Source of the DNA: Aurantiochytrium sp. KH105
Taxonomy: Eukaryota; Sar; Bigyra; Thraustochytrida; Thraustochytriidae
DNA length: 64,000 nt
Assembly (NCBI GenBank): GCA_003116975.1
Contig: BGKB01000197.1
Coordinates: 44,133 to 108,132, forward strand
Direction of reading: 5' to 3'
Shown here: one piece after another, positions 1-9,052 of the stretch
Numbering within the stretch: position 1 is the first letter of the stretch
Layout of the letters: each line of letters starts with the position of its first letter
Program-made: the position numbers and the translations under genes
Notes under the pieces: generated by a model
Told to the model about the DNA's origin: nothing
Databases searched by the model: none
What the model saw: only the letters and a program-made list of their open reading frames with translations

Positions 1-288
1 GGCGCCCACGAACCGGCGGGCGCGACGGAAGCAGAGAAGGAAAAACCAAAGAGGCGCGCTCGTTGACTCGAAAGGCGAGGCCCTCGGCGCGCCGCACGCG
101 CGGGGACGAACGCTCACGCGAGAGAAGACCCGGGCGCAGGGATCGCGGCTCCAAGGCGCGGACCTGAGGTCCGCGCACGCACGCACGGATAGCGAGCGAC
201 CCGGAGTCAGACCACCGCCAAAACCTTGCCCCCCAAACTCTTTTTTCCCTCCTCCAACAAACAAAGTAGCTAGCTCTAGCGCACCATC
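1..288. other. 5' flank of SCC2 gene
   Basis: GC-rich leader with no convincing reading frame. A pyrimidine-rich stretch (about 225-262) and an ACAAACAAAG run lie just before the ATG at 289. It is probably promoter and 5' UTR; I see no clear TATA box. Confidence 0.4.
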
Positions 289-3200
289 ATGGTCCCATCA
301 AACCACCATCATATGCCGGCGATGGGCGCCGCGCAGGATGCATACGAATTTGGAAACCAAAACCAGGAAGGGACAGGACAGAGTCTCGTTGCGGCGGCCC
401 CGCTCAGTTCATTGAATGGTGTGCCTGGTGCTCAGTCCCGAGAGGCCATCGAGGCCAAACGAGTTTCCGATGTCCTTGATAGCGTGTTGCAGACGCTCGA
501 CGAAGCAGCCGCGGAACGTCTTCGCGGCAATGAGGCCGTCGCGCTAGGTACATCAGACGAAATGCCAAACCTTGAGTCCGTGCAGGTGGACCTCAACGCA
601 ATCTGCAAAGATCTCGAGGGCGTCATGGTTGCCGGAGCGCTTTCTCATGTCGATGCAGAGACGCTTGTTTCCTTCGCGCAGGCCTTGTGCAAGACAGCTG
701 CGGCTGCGACAGCCACAAGCGAGCTCGCCGAGGCGCTCGATCGCGCGAGCTTACTGCTGCGAATCATGGCCGATCCGCATGCAGACCCTCGCCTCGTATC
801 TGGCGAATCTCTCGAAGCTGCCATTAATCTTTGCCGCATGGCACTCATCGATGTCTTGTACCCCCAAATCGACGCAAACTTTTCCGCCAAAGCTGGAATG
901 CGCGCCAAGTCGCGCTCAAATTCAAACGTCTCGTCACGGAAGAAGCGCGGTGCCGCAAAACGCAAAGGCCGAAAAACTGGACGAAAACGAAGACGCGGCG
1001 AGCGACCCAATGAGGACGGCGGTGAGGGAGGCCAAGACGCAGACAGCATCCGCGACGACGATGATGACCTCGACAGTCCTCGCAGCGCGAGCAACGATGG
1101 CCAGGAAAGCCCAGAACTCGACGCGACTGCGCAAGGCCTCGATGCCGATTCGTCCACCCCCGGGACTGACTTGCGCTTGATTGCAGACGCTGCTGCCCGG
1201 GCCCTCGCTTCCCTGGACGGCGCTTTGGCTCGCATCCCTCGAATCGAGGATGCTCAGCTTGTGCAAGTGATCAGCCTCTGCACAGCGTGCTTGTATCTGG
1301 ATCCGGTCAAGAAGAAAACGAGCCTGGTCGCCAAGGCGCCCTTTCTTCAACAAGTTAGCCTTGACCTTTTGCGTTCCATTTTTCGCCACAATGTTGCTCA
1401 CCGCTCGCTCGTGCTCGACGAGCTTTCGGACGCTGTTTCGCGACTCCCGCGCTCGAGCCGCAACCTTCGCACTTATTGCATTCCGGGCAGAGATCGCTCA
1501 ACGGTCCAGCTGCTTACCGTTGCCGTGCTCGAAATCGTGCAGTCCGCGTGTGGACCGGATCCTAGCGAGCCCCAGGCCATTCCAGACTTTCGTGTCGCGC
1601 AACAATCTGCTTACGAGTTCCTCCGCAGTATTCTTGACAAGTGCGCCTCGCCACAAGATCACATCGACGAAGAGGAAGTCAAGCACCACCGGAACTTTCT
1701 CAATTACTTTGTGGAGGATCTACTTCAGCTCTTGCACGAGCCGCGCTGGCCTGCGGCCGAAATGATGCTCTCCCTCGTCAGCAACTTTATTACCAACTAC
1801 TTGCTCAAACCGGCCAAAACGCTCACACTCAGCGCCCAGCGCTTTGGCATGCAGAGCCTCACGCTCTTGGGAAGCGTTCTGGCGCGGATCCAGCAGGATC
1901 AGCTCTGGGCCGCCGAAAATCCTCTCAAGCTACCGAGTGAGGCGTCGACGCAGACGACACGGCCTCAAGGTGTACGTTCGCTGTGCCCAATTTGCGGTAT
2001 CGCAGACACTGGTGACGAGGAGATGGCCGGGACCGCCAATAACCAGGTCCAGTGTGAGCGTTGCAAACAGTGTTTTCATGTGGGCTGCCTTGGCATGCAG
2101 GACAGCTTTGCAATGTACCACTGCGACGACTGTATCATGGTCCAGCAGCTTGAAGCGGTCGGAACGTGTGTTGCATACGCTTTCGATGCTCGCTCGGCGA
2201 CCATGCTGGGCTCGACCGCAGGTCCTGCGGCCGCGGACCTTGCCGCATTTCGCCAGCTCTATCTTAATATTCTCACGAGCGAGCATCTGGACGGCTCACG
2301 TGGGGCCTCAATGGCCTACGAGTTTTGCGTCGCGCAGTGGGCGCAAGAAGACATGAAACCTGGAGGTATCGGCGAAACGAGCCGGGGCGCTCTTCTTTCA
2401 CAGTGGAAGTATCGCGACGCCTTGGCGAACCTCTTGGGCGGCGCGCGCACGACGCGATCCCGGAACTCGGTCTCGCGCTTCACGGCCGCCGCTCTTGTGC
2501 GCCATCTCGACCTCGTGCGCGCGCATGGCCTCTGCAGCAAGGCCACGGGTGACACGATGCTCACCCGTCTCTTGCGGATTCTAGGCACCGGGGTCCCCTC
2601 GCTGCGCGCGCGTGCTGTCAAGGCAGTTGGAGTCGTCATCGAGGCAAACCCAGCCCTCATGGAGGACAAGCGTGTTCAAGCTGTTGTCGAAAAGCGCGTG
2701 CTCGACGAGGCAATCTCTGTTCGCGAGGCCACCATTGACCTTGTCGGTCGCTACGTGGTCGTCAAGCCCGCACTCGTCAAGGATTTCCAGGCAATGCTTG
2801 TCCAGCGCCTCAGCGACCTCGGTCTTTCGGTGCGCAAGCGCGTGGTCAAGGTCTTGCGCAGCTTACTTCTTGTCTCTGCGCCCTTTCCCGACCGCGCGGC
2901 TGTGCTGATGGCGCTCGTTGACCGTGTCGCGGATCCTCAAGAGGAGGATTCCGTCCGAGACCTCATTATTTCCATTTTTCGTGACCTTTGGTTCGCCGGG
3001 ACCGCGATTGCAGCTTCAGGGAGCTATTCCGAGGGCAGCGGGGTCGATGCAGATGCTGCCGCTACCGCCGCGGCATCCACGCCTGCACATGGCAGGCGGA
3101 ATGGCAGCGTCCTAGGTTCTGCCATGAGTGCAAATGAGAATGGGGGCGAGGAGGATAGGCGCCGTGACGTGAGTCCGGGAATGACCCCTTTTCGCACCCC

Positions 3201-6200
3201 CATGCAAGCCGTTCACTCGGCTCGCAGACAGCGCGCAGCAAATTCGACCGCGATGCGCTCTATGGCCACACCGGGCACAGCTGCTGCTTTGTCCACCGCT
3301 TCGAACGGCGCAAGCATTCCATTCACTGATTTAAGCGAAGAAGAGCAAACACGCGCGCTTCAAAGCAACTCTAAGGACATCATGACTCTCGCCGGTATTC
3401 GCGCGGATAACAACTGGCTCGTGGCTCTTCTCAAGGGTATTCTTGATCCATCCGACGTTAAATCTGCGCGAGAGACAGATCGCGCTCGCGCCACCTGCGA
3501 AAGGTTAGTAGCAACCATGGTGAGCCAACTTTTGGACATCCAGGGAGAGGACTATGACATGGGCGAGGTCAAAGAGGACGGCAATGTCTTTGTCAACAAC
3601 GACCCGGAGGAGCTGACCATGTATATCCTTCGCGCGCTTGGGCTCTTTGCCGACGCTGCACCTCAACTGCTCATGGGTCATCTCGAGTCCCTCGCGAGCT
3701 ACCTTCTCGACGGCATGCTTCAAGTCAAGAAGGAGGATGAAGTTGAGGCGGCGTGCACCATTCTGCGCATCGCCACACAGTCACTGCGCACGGCAAATAA
3801 GCGCCCCGAGGCGCGCTTCGCAGAGGGGTTTGCCAAACAACTCCGCGCTCTCATCCTCCGACGCCCCCCTCAGGTCATGGAAGCTGCGGCAGAGACCCTC
3901 GGCATCCTCTGCACACACGAAAAGCGCCTCGAAGAGTATCTCCGGGCCCCGCTCAACCAGTTTGACCGGTATCTCGACACGCTGCAGAACATTGACACCC
4001 TCAAGGGTAAAGACACGCGGACCATGTTTGGCGCGCACCGCGCCATGCTCGGGAGCGGCGCCATTTGCCGGGCCCTTCAGGACCCTGAAAAACGTTTGCT
4101 TGACAATGCCGTGCGTCATATCTTGCACCACGCCCAGGACGAACAGCACAAGCGGACCCGTGTCATTGCCATGCAAGCCCTGGGCCACCTTTGTATCAAG
4201 GATCCTCAGCGCCTGCTGAGCGAGCAAGCAGATTCCTTTGTCGCGCACGCTCTCGAGCGTGACCCAGACTCGGCGGTTCGTTGCCAGGCCTTGGCCACGC
4301 TCCAGCACCTTCTCCAGTTAGGCGAGGAACGTCTTGAAGACGGCCAGGCACAGGCCTCGCTCGAGCTTTCGACGTCCCGCGCCGATCGTGTCAAGGGAGA
4401 CCAAGACACGGATTCAGGAGTTGTTGCCAGTGTGATGCAAAAGCATGCGCAAGCCATCATCGGTCTTCTTTTTGACAAGTCGGCCAAGGTTCGAATTCAT
4501 GCCGTATTGCTGGTTGGCACGATGCTGCGCCAGGGTCTCATTAACCCCCTGCAATGCATTGAGCCCATGGTCACCCTCGAATCCGACGAAAAGTGGGTCG
4601 TGCATGACACTGCGCATCAGTTCCTCGTTGACTTGGATGAGCGTCATCCCGAGTTCCTCGTCACTCGCTGCGTGCAAGGGCTCATTCTGGCTTATCGCTA
4701 CAAGCAGGATTCTGGCTATTCCACAGCTGCGACAGTGCCCCGGGATAGTGTCGAGGACGACGCCGGGGCTGACCCAGACGCGGAAAAGCATTTCCGCGTT
4801 GGCCCGTTGCAACCAACCTTTTCCATTTTCTCGCGTCTCTACCGGAGTTGCCTCGCGGGTAATGTGGCCCATCGCACGCGCTTCATGCAGTCGGCACTGA
4901 GCCTCTTCCGACCGGACCCAAGTCTCTTTACAGACCTTACGTCGTCTCTCTCCTCACCGACGAACAAAGGTTCCTCTTCCTCTGCAGCCCCTGCCACGAC
5001 CCAATCGCGACAGGTTGCTCTCGGGGAGCTGCAGTTTGTGGCGGAGACACTCGGAACCTTACCTTACACATTGTGGGAAGAACCTCTCTACCTGGTGTAC
5101 CAGATCAACAGCCTCACGTCGCTGCATGGCGATGCTCTCGTTCAACTTTTGAAGCCGTCTCTTGCACCCGAGCTCACTGAGGAAAGTGGCGCGCACACGA
5201 CCGAGGCCGAGGCCAACGGCGACGCCGAGGCCGCGGCGATTGGCGAGGCCGCAGATGATCACACTCCAAAATTGTCCAAGCTTGAGTATGGCAAACTCGA
5301 CGCCGAACCGCTACGAAAAGCGTATGCCGCTGTGGAGGCCCTGCAGATGCTCTTCAAGCTCAAGGCTTATCTCAAGTCCACGTACAACCTTTCTGAAGCA
5401 AGATGCGAAAAATACAATCCTAACGAGACTGCCAAGGCTACAGAGAAGCATATTAGCTCTCCGCCGACAAGTCTTCCGCCCTTTCCAGAAATCAACTCCG
5501 CGATCGTCACTATCGTCGAGTGCAAACCCCATGAGATCCCAACTTCTCAAGAGCTTGTGGAAATGCTTCGAAACCCCTTTCACGCTTTTGTTGATGCTCT
5601 CACGGACGATCCTGATGATGTTGCCTACGTCCCTGAATCCAAGTCGGGCTCGAGCAAGAAACGTCGTCGCTCTTCCGCGACAGCTCAGGCGCCGGCCACG
5701 GAACCCGAGGGACCAGAGGCTGCCATTGCAGCAGAGGTGGCTGCGCCTGCTGCTACTGCAACGTTTGATGACCTGGCCGCTGGTGCAAGAGTATCGCTGC
5801 AGGGGGTGCAGGCTGATGCTTTTGCGCCTCCCCCATTTGATCCTTCGCAGCAGAACTTTCAACCTCAACCTCAACCCCACCTTCATCAAGGCATGCATCA
5901 GGGTTATGGGCAAATGCCAATGATGCAGAATCAGTTTGCTCAAATGCCGCCGTTCCCGCAACCACACTTGCAGCAACACCACCAGTTGCAGCAGCAGCAA
6001 CAGCAGCAGCAGCAGCAGTACCATAATGCTCAACAAGCTGCGTTTTATGCTGCTCAGCAGGAGCAAGAGCATCAACAGCCATTTGCTCCACAACAACAAA
6101 ATATGTACCCCATGGGACAGAATGGATGGGATACGCAAGGTTTGACGGCCCAGCATGCTGCCATGATGCAAGCGCAGTCGGGCTATCCGTATTATCAAAC

Positions 6201-6228
6201 CCAAGCACCATCCTATCCGCCTCGGTAG
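289..6228 (+). CDS. SCC2: Sister chromatid cohesion protein SCC2 / Nipped-B-like cohesin loader with PHD finger
   Basis: 1979 aa. SCC2/NIPBL, with SCC4, loads the cohesin ring onto chromatin and stimulates its ATPase. Seen: a basic nuclear-localisation-like stretch near residues 210-240; a C4HC3 PHD finger at about 566-615 (CPIC, CERCKQC, FHVGC, CDDC); long HEAT-type helical repeats from about 770 to 1500; the family motif IFRDLWF near 896; a C-terminal Nipped-B block starting near 1511 (TFSIFSRLYRS); a second basic cluster near 1785; and a polyglutamine tail (about 1900-1915). A PHD finger inside SCC2 is known from plants and absent from animal NIPBL. The ATG at 289 is the first in frame. 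The gene converges on the minus-strand gene ending at 6489, leaving a 260-base spacer for both 3' ends. Family assignment is firm; exact domain limits are estimates. Confidence 0.93.
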   Translation: MVPSNHHHMPAMGAAQDAYEFGNQNQEGTGQSLVAAAPLSSLNGVPGAQSREAIEAKRVSDVLDSVLQTLDEAAAERLRGNEAVALGTSDEMPNLESVQVDLNAICKDLEGVMVAGALSHVDAETLVSFAQALCKTAAAATATSELAEALDRASLLLRIMADPHADPRLVSGESLEAAINLCRMALIDVLYPQIDANFSAKAGMRAKSRSNSNVSSRKKRGAAKRKGRKTGRKRRRGERPNEDGGEGGQDADSIRDDDDDLDSPRSASNDGQESPELDATAQGLDADSSTPGTDLRLIADAAARALASLDGALARIPRIEDAQLVQVISLCTACLYLDPVKKKTSLVAKAPFLQQVSLDLLRSIFRHNVAHRSLVLDELSDAVSRLPRSSRNLRTYCIPGRDRSTVQLLTVAVLEIVQSACGPDPSEPQAIPDFRVAQQSAYEFLRSILDKCASPQDHIDEEEVKHHRNFLNYFVEDLLQLLHEPRWPAAEMMLSLVSNFITNYLLKPAKTLTLSAQRFGMQSLTLLGSVLARIQQDQLWAAENPLKLPSEASTQTTRPQGVRSLCPICGIADTGDEEMAGTANNQVQCERCKQCFHVGCLGMQDSFAMYHCDDCIMVQQLEAVGTCVAYAFDARSATMLGSTAGPAAADLAAFRQLYLNILTSEHLDGSRGASMAYEFCVAQWAQEDMKPGGIGETSRGALLSQWKYRDALANLLGGARTTRSRNSVSRFTAAALVRHLDLVRAHGLCSKATGDTMLTRLLRILGTGVPSLRARAVKAVGVVIEANPALMEDKRVQAVVEKRVLDEAISVREATIDLVGRYVVVKPALVKDFQAMLVQRLSDLGLSVRKRVVKVLRSLLLVSAPFPDRAAVLMALVDRVADPQEEDSVRDLIISIFRDLWFAGTAIAASGSYSEGSGVDADAAATAAASTPAHGRRNGSVLGSAMSANENGGEEDRRRDVSPGMTPFRTPMQAVHSARRQRAANSTAMRSMATPGTAAALSTASNGASIPFTDLSEEEQTRALQSNSKDIMTLAGIRADNNWLVALLKGILDPSDVKSARETDRARATCERLVATMVSQLLDIQGEDYDMGEVKEDGNVFVNNDPEELTMYILRALGLFADAAPQLLMGHLESLASYLLDGMLQVKKEDEVEAACTILRIATQSLRTANKRPEARFAEGFAKQLRALILRRPPQVMEAAAETLGILCTHEKRLEEYLRAPLNQFDRYLDTLQNIDTLKGKDTRTMFGAHRAMLGSGAICRALQDPEKRLLDNAVRHILHHAQDEQHKRTRVIAMQALGHLCIKDPQRLLSEQADSFVAHALERDPDSAVRCQALATLQHLLQLGEERLEDGQAQASLELSTSRADRVKGDQDTDSGVVASVMQKHAQAIIGLLFDKSAKVRIHAVLLVGTMLRQGLINPLQCIEPMVTLESDEKWVVHDTAHQFLVDLDERHPEFLVTRCVQGLILAYRYKQDSGYSTAATVPRDSVEDDAGADPDAEKHFRVGPLQPTFSIFSRLYRSCLAGNVAHRTRFMQSALSLFRPDPSLFTDLTSSLSSPTNKGSSSSAAPATTQSRQVALGELQFVAETLGTLPYTLWEEPLYLVYQINSLTSLHGDALVQLLKPSLAPELTEESGAHTTEAEANGDAEAAAIGEAADDHTPKLSKLEYGKLDAEPLRKAYAAVEALQMLFKLKAYLKSTYNLSEARCEKYNPNETAKATEKHISSPPTSLPPFPEINSAIVTIVECKPHEIPTSQELVEMLRNPFHAFVDALTDDPDDVAYVPESKSGSSKKRRRSSATAQAPATEPEGPEAAIAAEVAAPAATATFDDLAAGARVSLQGVQADAFAPPPFDPSQQNFQPQPQPHLHQGMHQGYGQMPMMQNQFAQMPPFPQPHLQQHHQLQQQQQQQQQQYHNAQQAAFYAAQQEQEHQQPFAPQQQNMYPMGQNGWDTQGLTAQHAAMMQAQSGYPYYQTQAPSYPPR

Positions 6229-6488
6229 TTCACTGAAAAAGAAAGTGGAAGAGGAAGGAATCGCCTTGAATTGACAATGGTTTGCAGGTTTTTATTTTGG
6301 TTCGGAGACATCCACTTTTTGTTACCTTTTTTTGGTATGTAGTGATTGCGCAAGAACATGATGTATGATCGACGCTTCTGTTTTTTATTCGGACTCGTTA
6401 TTGTTTTCTTCCTATCCTTTTCCCCAAAGGCATGAAAGCTTATGATACGCTACGCTGACTGTGATCTAAAACGACAGATTCTCCAAAT

Positions 6489-8261
6489 TTAGTGAAATTT
6501 TGCGTCGTACAGGTTCTTGAGCTTCATGTATCGCTGATATGCATCCTGATTGCGCACAGGCTCGGAGGTTTTGGCCTGCTTGAGCCCACCCGTGAGCCCT
6601 TCGACACCGTTGTTGAAATCTCCATTCTCGTCGCTGTCGCTGTCGCTACTCATCCCGTCTCCTTCGTCCGAATACTCGAAGCGCACAGTTGAACGTCCCG
6701 CCGACGATGGCCGGGGTGATACCCGTGGTGAAAACGCTGACGACGATGGTGGAAGAGGCGGTGGCGGGGGAGGAGATGGCGACGCCGCAGAAGGCGAGGC
6801 TGATAGCCCTTGCAGAGAGTCTTTTCCCTTTTGATTTCCTACATGCGTGCCGGAGGCTGGCGATGTGATTCGCAACGGAGACTGTCGACGTTGGCCCTTG
6901 GCTCTTGTAGCGAGTGCGCGTGTCTTTTCGCGTTCTTGCATGAGGCTGGACCGCAGTTGTTCAATCTTCCGTTGCGCCGTGCTTAGCCGGCGGTTCTGGT
7001 CTGCAGCTTGCGCCTTCAATTTGGCAACTTCTCCGACATCTGCGCGTGGCTCGGACTTGAGTTGCCGTATTCGCCCCTTTTGCGACGCAACGGTCTTCTC
7101 CAAGGTTGCGATGCGCTCCAGAGCTGTCTGCTCACGACGCTTCAACGTTTGCTCGCGCGTACGAAGCCCACCCATACGTGTTTTGACGTCTTTTAGCTCA
7201 CGCTGTAGCTCTCGCTCGCGCGCTTTGGCGTCAGCCAGTGCTCGTCGCAAGCCAGATTCAGTTTCTCTGGGTTTTTCTATTGCTTTACTGCTGCGCGACG
7301 AGATTTTCCGGGTTTTCCTCTTCACCTTCTTTGCTGTGGTTGGCTTTCGCAGAGCTTTTACTTTTGAACTTGCTGCTCCTGCTGCTGCTGCTCCCGTTCT
7401 ACCTTGTGACATTGACCGTCTGGGACGAGCCCCTGCGGAAAGAGTGCTTCGCCCTGACCGCTGCGTTGAGCGCGACCTCGCCGAACGTGCACTCTGAACG
7501 CTGTGCGGAGATTGGGCTGATCGTGCGTTGCGCTGGAGCTGCCGCCTACGAGATGACGAAAGTCTATCCGAACGCATCGACGCAGACGAAGACAAAGATC
7601 CGGCCGAGCTGGAGGAGTAGCCCCCAGGACTTTTGGACCGGGATCTTGATTTCGCGCTGCGGCGGACGCGCGAGACACGGGTCGAGAGGCGTCTATTGGT
7701 GTTTTTCTTGGATTTTTTCTTCGAATTAGCACTTTTTACACTCCTTCGGCGAAGGGCACCCTCGTCGTCATCCTCGTCGTCATCATCATCTGAAAGAAGT
7801 TCGTTGAATGTTGCAACTGCGGCGCGATGCTGATCGCGCCAGCGTCGCAAAAGGGTCTCGTCGTCTTCTTCTTGAAGCGCTTGGAGAAAAGAGTCCGTCG
7901 ACCGATTTTCTTCCAGATGGTCCGCTGTGCCGTTCTTCGTATCGATCATCAGCGCGCCACCTCTGCTACCGTTGCGAGAAGAAGGCGAAGCGGATGACAC
8001 TGCTGCTGGCGACGACGTCTTCTTCGTGCCATCTTTGAAAGATTTTCGGGCTGCTTTATTCTTGACCGAGCTTGCCGTCGTCGTCGTCGTCGTCGTCGTA
8101 TCCCACTTCGTATTGCGTTTGCCTCCGCTAGGATCGTAACGTATGCGCGTCGCCGCCGAGTTGATGGCCCGATCGCTGGCCTTGAGACTTGCCAACATGT
8201 CTTGCGCATATTCGCTCAGGTCTGCGCCTAGGCTGCTGCCGTCGCTACTCGCGTCGCTCAT
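6489..8261 (-). CDS. Coiled-coil, Ser/Arg-rich low-complexity protein of unknown function
   Basis: 590 aa, ATG at 8261. I do not recognise a family. The N-terminal part (1-110) is Ser/Thr/Lys-rich with a run of Thr near 55-63. There is an acidic patch (DDDDDEDDDEG) near residue 157, then long Ser/Arg/Lys-rich stretches to about 330. Residues about 338-452 form a heptad-rich coiled coil of about 115 residues. A proline run follows near 500, then a Ser/Pro-rich region and a short C-terminal helix ending QRYMKLKNLYDAKFH. The composition fits a cytoskeletal or centrosomal scaffold, but that is only a guess. Its start faces the membrane-protein gene at 9053, so the 0.8 kb between them is probably a shared promoter. 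Confidence 0.75.
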   Translation of the reverse strand: MSDASSDGSSLGADLSEYAQDMLASLKASDRAINSAATRIRYDPSGGKRNTKWDTTTTTTTTASSVKNKAARKSFKDGTKKTSSPAAVSSASPSSRNGSRGGALMIDTKNGTADHLEENRSTDSFLQALQEEDDETLLRRWRDQHRAAVATFNELLSDDDDDEDDDEGALRRRSVKSANSKKKSKKNTNRRLSTRVSRVRRSAKSRSRSKSPGGYSSSSAGSLSSSASMRSDRLSSSRRRQLQRNARSAQSPHSVQSARSARSRSTQRSGRSTLSAGARPRRSMSQGRTGAAAAGAASSKVKALRKPTTAKKVKRKTRKISSRSSKAIEKPRETESGLRRALADAKARERELQRELKDVKTRMGGLRTREQTLKRREQTALERIATLEKTVASQKGRIRQLKSEPRADVGEVAKLKAQAADQNRRLSTAQRKIEQLRSSLMQEREKTRALATRAKGQRRQSPLRITSPASGTHVGNQKGKDSLQGLSASPSAASPSPPPPPPLPPSSSAFSPRVSPRPSSAGRSTVRFEYSDEGDGMSSDSDSDENGDFNNGVEGLTGGLKQAKTSEPVRNQDAYQRYMKLKNLYDAKFH

Positions 8262-9052
8262 CGCGGCGCGGACCGTGGTACCGAACGCGCCCGCGTCCGC
8301 CCACCCCGGTCCGTGCGGCGCGCCTGACCTTGCTCAAAGAGGATCGTCTTTGTAGGCCCAGCCGTTGCACCTGGTGTGACTGATCTGACTGTCTGTCTCA
8401 CTGTGTCTGGTACCTGTAGTATGTGGGCCTACTACCCGGGGGACCCATTATCGATAAAGAGCGCCTCGGAAGAAAGCCAAAGAAGCACGCAGGACACCAG
8501 TGATTGCAGGCACAGATACAGGTAAGCCCACATAATGACTTGGGCCAAGGCTTGCCGAAGTGTAGCTCAAAGTTTGGTGCCATGATATTTGCCATAAGAC
8601 AATGATCGTGCAATCTGCTCTTTAGCAAAGTGATCGAACACAATTATGTGATCTAATCAGCGCCAGCGAGAGAGAAGAGAGGCCCATGATAGGTTCGTAG
8701 TTGTTTCCCGTTCGATAGACTCTAGACATGACTTCGCCAAAAAAAAAGTGTCCGTTGTAATTGAGTGCGCGCTGAGGGCTCGCTGAAGCGCAACGGAAAC
8801 ATAGCTTGGGACCGGCCGAAGACTCGAGCTACTAAATAGTGAGCGTCTCGATCCGACGAAGCCAGTTCAAGTGAGGAAGGTGGTCAGGCAGCTTGTCAAA
8901 CGGCCGCAAAGAGAAGACACCGCTCTGGCAGGCAGATCAGAAAAAGAAACACCTCGAATTGAAGTAGTTTGGAAGAGCCGTCTCGCACGGCGCGGCTTCC
9001 CTCCCTTGGGTCGGGTGTGCCAGGTCACGCCAGGAGGTTAAGAGGCATCAAG
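8262..9052. other. Divergent intergenic region
   Basis: 791 bases between two diverging genes. It is open on the + strand from a TTG at 8969, but that leader precedes a canonical signal peptide at the ATG 9053, so I treat it as untranslated. A short minus-strand frame (8398-8643) has no family features. I see no RNA gene. Confidence 0.4.

Noticed and set aside
8969-9052. Upstream extension of the PqiA-like gene
   Set aside because: Begins with TTG and would bury the clear signal peptide that starts at the ATG 9053.
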